A stretch of 64,000 nt of DNA from Planctomycetota bacterium (GTDB taxonomy: Bacteria > Planctomycetota > UBA1135). The DNA is taken from positions 1 to 64,000 of the forward strand of contig JASMMA010000002.1 in the NCBI GenBank assembly GCA_030748415.1, read 5' to 3'. Of this stretch, positions 31,933-39,881 are shown piece after piece; the stretch's first letter is position 1, and the number at the start of each line of letters is the position of its first letter. A program made the position numbers and the translations under genes. The notes under the pieces were generated by a model. It saw nothing but the letters and a program-made list of their open reading frames with translations, did no database searches and was not told the origin of the DNA.

Positions 31933-33093
31933 GTGAACAAGGAACTGCTTCGTTTTTGGACCCTGGATTCAGGTGTGGCCTATTTGAATCATGGCTCCTT
32001 TGGCGCAGTTTTGAGTGTAGTCCAGGAACACCAAAATGAGTTGCGCCGGCGAATGGAGGAACAGCCTTATGACTTTATGGTGCGGCAGTTGCGGCCGGCT
32101 CTCGCTGAAGCTCGTTCAAGCTTGGCTTCTTTTCTTGGTTCCAGTCCAAATGATTTGGTTTTTGTAAACAATGCAACTGAGGGGGTGAACTCCGTTTTGC
32201 GTTCTTTCCCCTGGAAGCCAGGCGACAGGATTTTAGTAACCGACCATGAATATCAAGCTTGTCGAAACGCAGTAGATTTTGTCGCGGGGCAATTTGGGTT
32301 GGAAGTTGATGTTGCAGAGATTCCGTTCCCCTTGATTTCGCCAGACATTGTTGTGGATCAAGTGTTGGGATTGGTCTCGCCCCAGACCCGATTAGTTTTG
32401 CTGGACCATGTAACTTCTCCCACGGCGTTGATTCTTCCTATCGAACGCCTGATTTCAGCTCTTCGCTCGGACGGTATTCAGGTGCTAATTGATGGAGCCC
32501 ACGCGCCGGGAATGTTGTCCCTGAACCTGAACCACCTTGGCGCGGATTACTACACAGGCAATTGTCATAAGTGGATGTGCTCTCCCCGTGGCGCAGGGTT
32601 TTTGTGGGTGCGTGAAGAACGACAGGAAGAGGTGCGTCCGGTTTCAATTTCTCATGGAGCAAGCGAAGATTCTCCGGAGATAACCCGTTTTATCGAAGAG
32701 TTTTCTTGGAAGGGCACTGATGACCCAACTGCTTGGTTGTGCGTTCCTGCGGCAATCGCTGCTTTGGATAGTTTGGCCAGCGGGGGATGGCCTGACATCA
32801 TGCAAGCTAACCGACAGTTGGCGCTGGAAGCCCGGGATATTTTGTGTACGGCCCTTTCGATTGCGCCACCTGCCCCGGATTCCATGATTGGCTCCATGGC
32901 AAGCATTCCTCTTCCACCTGGGGACCCGGAACTTTTTTACAAGCAACTTCTCTCATTGGGCATTGAAGTTCCCGTGTTTAATTGGAACCACTCCCGCATC
33001 CTCCGCATATCAGCACAAATCTATAACACCCGCGAGGATTACGAAACTTTATCGCAAAACATGATGCTTGCGAGTGGCGGCGATTTCGTTTAA
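31933..33093 (+). CDS. Class V aminotransferase, isopenicillin-N-epimerase-like
   Basis: A 386-residue PLP enzyme of the NifS/CefD branch. It begins FWTLDSGVAYLNHGSFGAV, typical of the group. FVNNATEGVNSVLRSF binds the cofactor phosphate, IQVLIDGAHAPGM supplies the Asp and His around the ring, and YYTGNCHKWMCSPRGAGFLW has the Schiff-base Lys in HKW. Family members are cysteine desulfurase-like, epimerases or ergothioneine EgtE-type lyases; the annotation isopenicillin N epimerase is common but rarely proven. It is a lone gene with a GTG start supported by the N6 rule. Downstream the ordered gene layout breaks off. Confidence 0.85.
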   Translation: MNKELLRFWTLDSGVAYLNHGSFGAVLSVVQEHQNELRRRMEEQPYDFMVRQLRPALAEARSSLASFLGSSPNDLVFVNNATEGVNSVLRSFPWKPGDRILVTDHEYQACRNAVDFVAGQFGLEVDVAEIPFPLISPDIVVDQVLGLVSPQTRLVLLDHVTSPTALILPIERLISALRSDGIQVLIDGAHAPGMLSLNLNHLGADYYTGNCHKWMCSPRGAGFLWVREERQEEVRPVSISHGASEDSPEITRFIEEFSWKGTDDPTAWLCVPAAIAALDSLASGGWPDIMQANRQLALEARDILCTALSIAPPAPDSMIGSMASIPLPPGDPELFYKQLLSLGIEVPVFNWNHSRILRISAQIYNTREDYETLSQNMMLASGGDFV

Positions 33094-33209
33094 GTCAAGC
33101 CAAACCCATTCGCTTCTATCCATGTCGTAATCGTTGTCTTTTGTAACTCCAAGTTGATTCGTCATTAATGGCATGAGTGCAGGTTTTCAACATGGAGAAT
33201 ATTTCGGTT

Positions 33210-33731
33210 ATGAATCGTGGCTTTGTGCGTCATCTTTGGGGTGAGCTCCAGCCAATACAAATCACTGGGAGAACTGCTTCAGCTTGTTTTAGCTCGGGTT
33301 GCTCGCGCGAAGAAGCCGAAAAAGTTGCCGGTTGTTATGTCGGTGAGCGAAGTTTGATATCTACTTCATGAAAACAAAGGCACTCCTCGGCTTATGGCTT
33401 CTCTTTTGTATGGGAGTGGCCGTGGCAATGGGTTATTCCGGCGACTTCTCATTATTTCCATAAAGAGACGGCAAGATGGAGAAGGCACCATCTTCATGAA
33501 ACGGTGTTGCAGAAAGAGGTTCGCCGGTCGGTGCGCGAGTTGCGTTTTAGCAAGTGGGTGACTTGCCACACTTTTCGGCACTCCTTTGCCACACATCTTT
33601 TGGAATCGGGGTCGGACATTCGCACGATTCAGGAATTGCTTGGGCATTCTGATGTGAAGACAACCATGATTTATACTCATGTACTGAACAAGGGCGGCTT
33701 GGGAACTCGAAGTCCACTGGACCGCTTGTAG
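33210..33731 (+). pseudogene. Integron integrase (IntI) pseudogene
   Basis: Remains of an IntI-type tyrosine recombinase in at least three frames. First, GFVRHLWGE near 33219. Next, an open piece to the TGA at 33355-33357 ending ARAKKPKKLPVVMSVSEV, the segment linking the IntI N- and C-domains. Third, an open frame from 33372 to the TAG at 33729 with [54 protein letters not shown] and [20 protein letters not shown]. The HxxR and GH..Y catalytic residues remain, and EWxWQ...RRHH plus YTHVLN(K/R)GG are IntI traits. About a third of the protein, including the first catalytic Arg, is lost between the pieces. The gene cannot make a working enzyme. Confidence 0.8.
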
Positions 33732-33885
33732 ATAGGTTGTGCATGTCTGTGTTCCGCTAGGATTTGCACTAAGGGCACCCCGTAAAAGTTGTATCATGCC
33801 ACCAACGACTCAACCCCCAGACCAGCCTATCCTCCCTTTCTACAGATACGCAGGTCTTTCGAATAATAGTTAGGAGTAAAAGCAT
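33732..33885 (+). other. Gap after intI, no supported gene
   Basis: Holds an open frame of only 25 codons (33796-33873, MPPTTQPPDQPILPF...), probably a truncated gene start, and a TAGGAG ribosome site at 33871-33876 that serves the DUF4177 gene. An attI site could lie here but none was recognised. Confidence 0.4.
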
Positions 33886-34104
33886 ATGACAAAATGGGAA
33901 TACAAAAGCATCGTTGGGCTTCTAAACTCAAGTGGTGCGCTTGGTGGTTTGCTCAAGGGGTGGAACCTAAAGGCAGAAACTAACGATACTGTAAAAGACC
34001 TTGGCGAGGAAGGGTGGGAGATGGTCAGTATCACCAGCATCAACGTACTCGGGTTTACCAAAAACGTACTCATGATTTTCAAGCGTCCTAAGGAATCTTC
34101 ATGA
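33886..34104 (+). CDS. DUF4177-like small protein
   Basis: A 72-residue protein. MTKWEYKSI at the start, LGEEGWEMVSI in the middle and IFKRP at the end match DUF4177, a family of one-domain proteins of unknown function, though here a Gly/Leu-rich insert follows the first strand. TAGGAG ten bases upstream is a good ribosome site, unlike most genes of this window. It sits between the integrase pseudogene and the attC-like site, where a cassette gene would be expected. Confidence 0.65.
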   Translation: MTKWEYKSIVGLLNSSGALGGLLKGWNLKAETNDTVKDLGEEGWEMVSITSINVLGFTKNVLMIFKRPKESS

Positions 34105-34138
34105 ACCTACCCTTGGACTATCTAAGAGTTTTAGAGTG

Positions 34139-34312
34139 ATGAAAAAGAAATTGGGAAGAACATTTATAATCCCTGGAACAGTTTTCTTAGTAATCGGCTT
34201 GGTGCAGCAAGAATTCACTCTAAGTTTTAAGAGTGGAATGTTTAATTTAGGAATCATATTTGTTCTCTCAGGAATAGTAGCGAACATTCTGCACAAAAAT
34301 GAGACTACTTAG
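34139..34312 (+). CDS. Small two-helix membrane protein
   Basis: A 57-residue frame with a Lys-rich start (MKKKLGR) and two hydrophobic segments (FIIPGTVFLVIGLV and FNLGIIFVLSGIVANIL) joined by a short polar loop. Hydrophobicity and the K/R-rich cytoplasmic end look like a real membrane protein, but no family is recognised. It ends 9 bases before the attC-like site, as the last gene of a cassette would. Confidence 0.45.
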   Translation: MKKKLGRTFIIPGTVFLVIGLVQQEFTLSFKSGMFNLGIIFVLSGIVANILHKNETT

Positions 34313-34321
34313 AAGTATAAG

Positions 34322-34423
34322 GTCCAGCAAGTCGCTGGAGGTGACCACCATCGCTGATCCTGCTACCCACTTCGAGCTTCACAGGCCTCGCGCTCGTGTG
34401 GCACCTCAGCTTTAACGCTGGCT
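34322..34423 (+). other. attC-like recombination site
   Basis: A 102-base imperfect palindrome with attC geometry. The 5' arm is GTCCAGC (34322-34328), spacer AAGTC, then GCTGGAGGTGACCAC (34334-34348). The 3' arm is GTGGCACCTCAGC (34398-34410), spacer TTTAAC, then GCTGGCT (34417-34423). The inner arms pair except for two extra bases in the 5' arm (G in GCTGG and A in GTGACC), equivalent to the extrahelical bases that guide IntI. The outer boxes pair through CCAGC/GCTGG, and the unequal spacers would form the unpaired central spacer. The core triplet is AGC/GCT rather than the usual AAC/GTT, which weakens the match. Confidence 0.55.
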
Positions 34424-34567
34424 AGAATGTGAATATAACCGGTTGCGCCATGCTCAATTGTGAGGATAAGGGAATGACAAGCGGAGGGATGGCCGGGAAA
34501 TACGAGACGACTAATATTGCAGGTGAGTCAGTGAATTCATTCCTAAAACACTCGCCCATTAATATGA
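34424..34567 (+). other. Non-coding gap
   Basis: No convincing gene. A 65-codon frame runs through here in a different phase from the hsdR fragment and has no recognisable features. Confidence 0.4.
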
Positions 34568-34798
34568 CTTCGAATACCCCGAGAAAAACTAATCAAACTC
34601 GCCAAAGAGGTAAAGACGGTGGTTGATGATAAAGCTAATTACCCCGATTGGAGCCTGCGCAACGATATTAAAGCCGAATTAAAGGCCGACCTAATTATCC
34701 TGCTTGCCGAAAACGGCTACCCACCAGTCGATCGCGACGAAGTGTATAAAGAAATTTTTGAACAGGCCGAGAACTTTAAAAAGTACACCGCCAACTAA
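34568..34798 (+). pseudogene. 3' fragment of a type I restriction endonuclease gene (hsdR)
   Basis: An open frame of 76 codons without a start, preceded by a stop at 34565-34567. It ends with PDWSLRNDIKAELKADL, LLAENGYPPVDRDEVY and EIFEQAENFKKY, the recognisable C-terminus of HsdR proteins. The helicase and nuclease parts are gone, and no hsdM or hsdS gene is near. It is a relic, consistent with the decay seen in the flanking integrase gene. The next 95 bases up to 34893 hold nothing recognisable. Confidence 0.75.
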
Positions 34799-34893
34799 AA
34801 GCCGTAGGCGTTCTAGGTCAATACCTTATTGCAAGAAAAGCTTGGGTGTTTTCAGAAAGGAACGAGGCGGGTAGTCGTGAGTTGTTAAGGGAA

Positions 34894-36342
34894 TTAACCT
34901 ACAGTTCCTGAGAATAGTGTTGAGAAAAGGGCACGGTTGGTGCTGTAGGCGTGCATCCATACATTCAGGCCAATAGCATTCGCAGGGATGCTAGCGGAGT
35001 GCTGAACTTGGCCAGAGTTGTTTGCGGTAAAGATGCCCATTAATTGAATAGGAGAGCTAAGTGCGACATCACCAAAAACCGTGGAAGTGGGCCCACCTCC
35101 GGTAAGTGAATAGCCCAAGTAAATTTTGTCTCCTGGTGATGCGCCATCAATGCTGATGTTGGCATTTGCCCCAGCTGCAAAGTTAGTCACCGACAACGCT
35201 AATGGAGTGTATGAGTACCTGCGAATATAGTGGGTGCCAGTTCCCATATTTTGAGCTCCGAAAAAGTCGTTAGTGCCATCGCCGTCCAGGTCGGTGTTTG
35301 CAAGGGCAATCCCTTGGTCGTAAGCGCGAGCCTCATCTGGCAATATGGCGCCAGTGCGGTGGGAGGCAACGAACAAATAAGTACTTCCTGAAATCAATAA
35401 ATCTTCGTTGCCATCACCCGTGGCATCGGTTGGGACAATTACAGTGCCTATGCGCTTGCCGTTATTCCCAGTAATGCGATCAATTTCTTGCCAGCCACTA
35501 CTTTCATAAACGGCAACAAAGCCATCGTCTTGGTATTCTTCAATTGCACCAATCAGCAATTCTGCAACGCCATCACCATTCCAGTCGCTTACTGCAAGAG
35601 ATTTTCCAAATTGTTGCCCCTTCCAGGAGCCATCAAGTTTGACGATTTCCGAGAAAGTGGAACCAGATATAACGGCAACAAAGCCGCGGCTGTTGTATCC
35701 ATTACCTGAGCCAGTATCTGCAGCGGGAGCGCCGAAGGCATAGTCCAAAACACCATCACCATCGAAATCGCCCGATACAAAATATGAATCAATCAGTACT
35801 TTGTCATTTGCGCGTTTGCCTCGATAAACGACTTGGCGGGGTGTTTGGTCGCTAAACACTAAGTAGACCGCGCCCAAATTATTTTTGCCGTTCCAGTCTT
35901 CATATGGGGCACTTACGAGTAATTCAGGCAGACCATCTCCGGTGAAGTCAGGAATAACAATGCCGTTATAGCCAAAGAGATCGCCAATGGGCTCGTTATA
36001 GGTGAACAAGTTTTGTCCGGTTGCCGAGGACAAAATTGAAATTTGGTTTATGGTTGAAAATAAAACATAGTCTCGAAGTCCGTCGGCGTCTAGGTCTTCA
36101 GTAAGTGCGGCAATGGTGTATCTGCCAATATGCGAGCGTAGCAAGGAGCCATCTATTCCAGAGAGAATTTCATAACTGCTGTCCGAGGTGACCAGTACCT
36201 CTTCATAGCCATCGGCGTTAATGTCTGGAAGAGTCAATATAAAATCTCCATACATAAAATCGGTGGATGGGTGTGCCCACAGTTCTTCTATTTGAGGCAC
36301 AGGGCTGAAAGACAAACAAAGGGGGGCAAGAAGACTAAACAT
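34894..36342 (-). CDS. Secreted FG-GAP (integrin-like) repeat protein with shared C-terminal module
   Basis: A 482-residue exported protein. Signal peptide MFSLLAPLCLSFSPVPQ. Seven FG-GAP/VCBS-type blades follow with Ca-binding loops: PDINADGYEE, DLDADGLRD, DFTGDGLPE, DFDGDGVLD, DWNGDGVAE, DATGDGNED and DLDGDGTND. Together they should form a seven-bladed propeller. From about residue 375 the shared beta-rich C-terminal module follows (LALSVTNFAAG...). The ATG at 36342 starts the signal peptide; the frame is open a further 66 codons upstream, but that stretch overlaps the divergent DUF2200 gene. TAAGGT lies 8 bases before the ATG. Confidence 0.85.
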   Translation of the reverse strand: MFSLLAPLCLSFSPVPQIEELWAHPSTDFMYGDFILTLPDINADGYEEVLVTSDSSYEILSGIDGSLLRSHIGRYTIAALTEDLDADGLRDYVLFSTINQISILSSATGQNLFTYNEPIGDLFGYNGIVIPDFTGDGLPELLVSAPYEDWNGKNNLGAVYLVFSDQTPRQVVYRGKRANDKVLIDSYFVSGDFDGDGVLDYAFGAPAADTGSGNGYNSRGFVAVISGSTFSEIVKLDGSWKGQQFGKSLAVSDWNGDGVAELLIGAIEEYQDDGFVAVYESSGWQEIDRITGNNGKRIGTVIVPTDATGDGNEDLLISGSTYLFVASHRTGAILPDEARAYDQGIALANTDLDGDGTNDFFGAQNMGTGTHYIRRYSYTPLALSVTNFAAGANANISIDGASPGDKIYLGYSLTGGGPTSTVFGDVALSSPIQLMGIFTANNSGQVQHSASIPANAIGLNVWMHAYSTNRALFSTLFSGTVG

Positions 36343-36429
36343 TCTGATTAACCTTACCACGGGTTTTGTATTCTGGATAGAGCCAAAATAAGCCCGCGCC
36401 TGTTTGCGGATACAATCTTGGTCAGTGAA

Positions 36430-36789
36430 ATGAGTCCAGAAAGCAGAGATGAACGAATTGCAAAAATGGTGTTTGCAAAGATTTATCCACTTTACATTGA
36501 TAAGGTGGAGAAAAAGGGCAAGACCGTAGAGGAGCTTCATCAGGTAATAACTTGGTTAACCGGTTTTACAGATGAAGATATTCAAAGGTGCGTAAAGCGC
36601 GAAATTTCCTTTGCCGAATTTTTTGACCAAGCCACTCTAAATCCCAACGCGCATCTTATTAAGGGTGTTGTCTGCGGACATCGAGTCGAGGAAACTGAAA
36701 ATGAACTTACCCGCAAAGTGCGTTATTTGGATAAGCTAATCGACGAATTGACGCGTGGTAAAAAAATGGAGAATATCTTGCGCGGCTAA
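36430..36789 (+). CDS. DUF2200 family protein
   Basis: A 119-residue soluble protein. The family pattern is clear: RIAKMVFAKIYPLYIDKVEKKGKT, ITWLTGFTDEDI, the middle block FFDQATLNPNAHLIKGVVCGHRVEE and the ending VRYLDKLIDELTRGKKMENIL. DUF2200 proteins are common single-domain proteins of unknown role, often spread by transfer. The ATG at 36430 is taken; TACAAT at 36411-36416 is a possible -10. The stop TAA doubles as part of the -10-like element for the SET-domain gene. Confidence 0.85.
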   Translation: MSPESRDERIAKMVFAKIYPLYIDKVEKKGKTVEELHQVITWLTGFTDEDIQRCVKREISFAEFFDQATLNPNAHLIKGVVCGHRVEETENELTRKVRYLDKLIDELTRGKKMENILRG

Positions 36790-36798
36790 CTTGTTGAA
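36787..36798 (+). promoter_or_regulatory. TANNNT-N6 element before the SET-domain gene
   Basis: TAACTT, which includes the DUF2200 stop, then six bases and the GTG start of the next gene. Confidence 0.45.
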
Positions 36799-37620
36799 GT
36801 GCAAGTAACTCATCGCTTTTTGATTTTCCTTTCCGCTTTGGTTTGGTATGGCGGGGGAGTGGGGTTGGCGTGGAAGGGCTCGGCTTTGTTGTTGGAAGCG
36901 AATTCAATCAATCAAGATGGGGTGTGGAGTATTTTGGCGCCACTATTAGGTGTCGTGATAGGGGTGATTAAAGCAAAATTTATTTTTATAAAAAACTGTC
37001 GCAAAAATATTACTCGGATTAATCAACTTCTTCAGCCAAAGCCTTGGCAGTTTTTTAGATTGAGGTTTATGTTTATTCTTCTAATTGCAATTACTGTAGG
37101 CACAAGTTTGTCAAGCATGGCGCATGGTCACTATAACTTTTTATTGTTAGTAGGCGTTATAGATATAAGTGTAGCAGTCGCATTATTAGTAAGTAGTTTT
37201 GTTTATTGGAACCCTACTTATATAATGCTATCAATGAATAAAGTTGTAGTAGAAAACCATGCAAGTGATGTTGTAGGGCGGGCAGTTTATGCCGCTTGTG
37301 ACATAAGCGTTGGCGAAACCCTAATTCAAAGTAGTCACATTAAAGAATTAGGCCGTCGAGATCGTTACTCAATGGAGAGAGACGGGAAACACATCTTGAT
37401 ATCGGAGCCTGGGGTCATAGTGAATCATTCTTGCTCTCCAAATTGCAAAGTTGTGCCGAATTCTGCTGGAGCATTTGATTTTATTGCCCTAAAAGAAATC
37501 TCCAAGGGCACTGAAATCACTTTTGATTACTTGTCCAACGAAGCAGAGGTTACGGCTTTTACTGATTGTTGTTGTGGTTCTGCTCGTTGTCGTCGAACCA
37601 TGAGCAACACTAAATGTTAA
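36799..37620 (+). CDS. Four-helix membrane protein fused to a SET domain
   Basis: A 273-residue protein. Residues 1 to about 140 hold four hydrophobic segments (FLIFLSALVWYGGGVGLAW; WSILAPLLGVVIGVI; RFMFILLIAITVGTSL; FLLLVGVIDISVAVALLVSSF). From about 150 a SET methyltransferase domain follows: VVGRAVYAACDISVGETLI, then the catalytic NHSCSPNC with the knotted core, FDFIALKEISKGTEITFDYLS, and a post-SET-like Cys cluster CCCGSARCRR that could bind zinc. SET domains transfer methyl from SAM to protein lysines. Membrane anchoring is unusual, and the target is unknown. The stop overlaps the next gene by seven bases. The fusion is in one open frame. Confidence 0.75.
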   Translation: MQVTHRFLIFLSALVWYGGGVGLAWKGSALLLEANSINQDGVWSILAPLLGVVIGVIKAKFIFIKNCRKNITRINQLLQPKPWQFFRLRFMFILLIAITVGTSLSSMAHGHYNFLLLVGVIDISVAVALLVSSFVYWNPTYIMLSMNKVVVENHASDVVGRAVYAACDISVGETLIQSSHIKELGRRDRYSMERDGKHILISEPGVIVNHSCSPNCKVVPNSAGAFDFIALKEISKGTEITFDYLSNEAEVTAFTDCCCGSARCRRTMSNTKC

Positions 37621-38027
37621 GAACAATAATCGCTATCGTTTTGGGCCTGGCCGTTGGCTCAATGGTCAATATGGGCATAATTATGGTAGGTCCTAATTTT
37701 GTCCCACCACCAGCTGGAGTCGATGTGACCGACATCGATAGCATCACAGCCAACGCCCATCTCTTCGAGGCCAAGCATTTTCTTTTCCCGTGGTTGGCCC
37801 ATGCCACCGGCACCTTGGCCGGCGCAATCGTGGCCAGTCTGGTCGCGAGTGCTAGGCGTAAAATTGCTGGCCTAGTTGTTGCCGGTGCATTTTTGGGTGG
37901 TGGAGTAATGATGGCCCTCTCCGTACCCGCACCAATTTGGTTCCTAATTTCAGACTTGGGTCTTGCCTACATTCCAATGGGCCTCTTGGGGCATAAATTA
38001 GCCCGTGCGTGGAAGCCAGGCATTTAG
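37614..38027 (+). CDS. Conserved four-helix membrane protein
   Basis: A 137-residue membrane protein. Segment 1 is IIAIVLGLAVGSMVNMGIIMVG, then an extracytoplasmic loop (FVPPPAGVDVTDIDSITANAH), WLAHATGTLAGAIVASLVA, AGLVVAGAFLGGGVMMALSVP and a last short segment. The PPPAGVDVTD loop followed by a Gly/Ala-rich helix pair is seen in small membrane proteins of many marine bacteria whose role is unknown. Coupled to the SET-domain gene by a seven-base overlap (ATGTTAA). Confidence 0.65.
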   Translation: MLRTIIAIVLGLAVGSMVNMGIIMVGPNFVPPPAGVDVTDIDSITANAHLFEAKHFLFPWLAHATGTLAGAIVASLVASARRKIAGLVVAGAFLGGGVMMALSVPAPIWFLISDLGLAYIPMGLLGHKLARAWKPGI

Positions 38028-38061
38028 CGCACCTAAATAATCTGCTAGGATTCTCCCTTAA

Positions 38062-38781
38062 GTGCGAGACTCCCTGTACCAAAAAGACGAAGACTTAGTC
38101 GAAGCATTCCGCTTTGACGAGAGCGTAGCCGAAGTGTTTGCCGACATGGTGCAACGCTCGGTGCCTGGGTACTCAGCTCTACTTTCCCTTATTGGGGTTA
38201 TTGCCAATCAGTTCGCGACCGCAGGCAGTAATTGTTTTGATTTAGGATGTTCCCTCGGTGGCGCCACCCTTGCCATTGACAAGGCCACCTCCGGGCGCAA
38301 CTGTCATATTTACGGAATCGATAATTCCGAGCCGATGCTCGCTCAAGCTCAATCCAAACTAACAGGAATTGCCAGCAATCGCGTGCAATGGGTGTGCGAA
38401 GATTTGCTTAACACCAATATTCAAAACGCTTCTTTAGTGGTACTAAACCTAACTTTGCAATTTGTCGCCCCCAAGCACCGCCGCCAGGTAGTGGAAAAAA
38501 TCTATCAAGGCTTATTGCCAGGCGGGGCGCTATTGATTTCCGAAAAGGTGAAATTTGCCAGCGCCGCTAAGCAACAGCGTTTTAGCGACTTGTACTACGG
38601 CTTTAAACGCGCCAATAGTTATAGCGAATTGGAAATTGCCCACAAGCGCAACGCCCTAGAAGAGGTAATGATTTTGGACACACCAAAAACTCACCTTGAC
38701 CGCTTGGCCGACACGGGCTTTTCTTCAGTAGAGCAGTGTTTCCAAGCCTTTAATTTTGTAAGTTATTTGGCAATAAAATAA
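38062..38781 (+). CDS. cmoA: Carboxy-S-adenosyl-L-methionine synthase
   Basis: A 239-residue SAM-binding protein matching CmoA, which makes carboxy-SAM from SAM and prephenate for tRNA wobble modification. Seen: DLVEAFRFDESVAEVFADMV, YSALLSLIGVIA, the SAM loop CFDLGCSLGGATLA, YGIDNSEPMLAQA, LNLTLQFVAPKHR and LLISEKVKF, then FSDLYYGFKRANSYSELEI. The length fits the family (about 245). The start is a GTG ten bases after TAGGAT. It is joined to cmoB by a TAATG overlap. The pair is typical of Gammaproteobacteria and unexpected in this setting. Confidence 0.92.
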   Translation: MRDSLYQKDEDLVEAFRFDESVAEVFADMVQRSVPGYSALLSLIGVIANQFATAGSNCFDLGCSLGGATLAIDKATSGRNCHIYGIDNSEPMLAQAQSKLTGIASNRVQWVCEDLLNTNIQNASLVVLNLTLQFVAPKHRRQVVEKIYQGLLPGGALLISEKVKFASAAKQQRFSDLYYGFKRANSYSELEIAHKRNALEEVMILDTPKTHLDRLADTGFSSVEQCFQAFNFVSYLAIK

Positions 38782-39749
38782 TGATAGATTTTCAGCCGGC
38801 AATCGCCGTTTTGGAAGAGTCGCAAATTCCATGGCCGTGTACAAAGCTGAAACGCGATTTGGAACTTGCGCTCGACAAAAACCTAAACGGAAATTTAGAG
38901 CGATGGTTTGAAGCATTAGCCAACTTGCCACAAGTAAAATCCGAACAAGTTGCGTTAAATCAAGATTGCATCCAAGTGGGCTTAGCCACTAACTTGAATT
39001 CTGCCCAACATGGCGACTTAAAGCACCATTTAAAAGCTTTGCATCCGTGGCGAAAGGGCCCCTTTGAGTTGTTTGGGTTAAAGGTGGATAGTGAGTGGCG
39101 ATCCGACTGGAAATGGCAACGAATTTCCCCCCATTTGTCGCCCCTAAAAGACCGCCTAGTATTAGATGTGGGTTGCGGAAACGGGTACTACGCCTTGCGT
39201 ATGGCTGCAGAAGGCGCCACTGTTTTTGGCATTGACCCAAGCATGTTGTTTGTAAGTCAATTCGCAGCAATTACTGGCTTTATGAAAATGCGGCCAAGTG
39301 CGTATTGCCTGCCTTTTGGTATCGAACAAGTGCCAGCGAATCTTCATGCATTCGATACAGTTTTTTCAATGGGAGTCCTTTACCACCGACGCAACCCAGC
39401 CGAGCACATTAACGCCTTAGTGAACACCCTTCGACCCGGTGGAGAACTAGTTCTTGAAACACTGGTTATCGACGGCGGTAAAAATGATGTGCTTATTCCT
39501 GAAGGTCGCTACGCAAAAATGCGTAATGTCTGGTACATTCCGAGCATAGAGCATTTATTTTGCTTATTGAAACAAGCTGGCTTAAAAGAAATCCGTTTGA
39601 TCGACGATTCAATTACAACAACTGAAGAACAACGCTCAACAGAATGGATGACCTGGGAGTCATTGGCCAACTTCCTTGATCCAACCGACAAAAGCAAAAC
39701 CATCGAAGGCCACCCAGCTCCACGAAGGGCAAGCATTATTGCTTCATGA
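38781..39749 (+). CDS. cmoB: tRNA U34 carboxymethyltransferase
   Basis: A 322-residue partner of CmoA (E. coli CmoB has 323). It transfers carboxymethyl from carboxy-SAM to 5-hydroxyuridine-34 to give cmo5U, widening wobble reading. Motifs: HPWRKGPFELFGLKVDSEWRS in outline, the SAM loop LVLDVGCGNGYYALRM, FGIDPSMLFVSQF, FDTVFSMGVLYHRRNP, LRPGGELVLETLVIDG and YAKMRNVWYIPS. Translation follows directly from cmoA (stop and start share one base). It ends the run of closely packed plus-strand genes from 36430. A 132-base gap with TATAAT at 39839 precedes the next gene. Confidence 0.93.
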   Translation: MIDFQPAIAVLEESQIPWPCTKLKRDLELALDKNLNGNLERWFEALANLPQVKSEQVALNQDCIQVGLATNLNSAQHGDLKHHLKALHPWRKGPFELFGLKVDSEWRSDWKWQRISPHLSPLKDRLVLDVGCGNGYYALRMAAEGATVFGIDPSMLFVSQFAAITGFMKMRPSAYCLPFGIEQVPANLHAFDTVFSMGVLYHRRNPAEHINALVNTLRPGGELVLETLVIDGGKNDVLIPEGRYAKMRNVWYIPSIEHLFCLLKQAGLKEIRLIDDSITTTEEQRSTEWMTWESLANFLDPTDKSKTIEGHPAPRRASIIAS

Positions 39750-39881
39750 TTGCCCTGGCGGTTTTGAGTCCATTCGCTGATAACTGAATGTCTTGAGTTT
39801 GAATATTTGTGGTTTACTAAGACCAATTGGGCTGAGCCTATAATTCAGCCTGCTTTAATCCCCAAACCCACAATCCCCAAA

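Noticed and set aside
34322-34348. Local hairpin CCAGC-AAGTC-GCTGG as a terminator
   Set aside because: No T run follows. The larger pairing with 34398-34423 explains the sequence better as an attC-like site.
34429-34626. A 65-codon frame overlapping the hsdR fragment
   Set aside because: It is in another phase, shows no family features and runs through sequence that is clearly HsdR in the correct frame.
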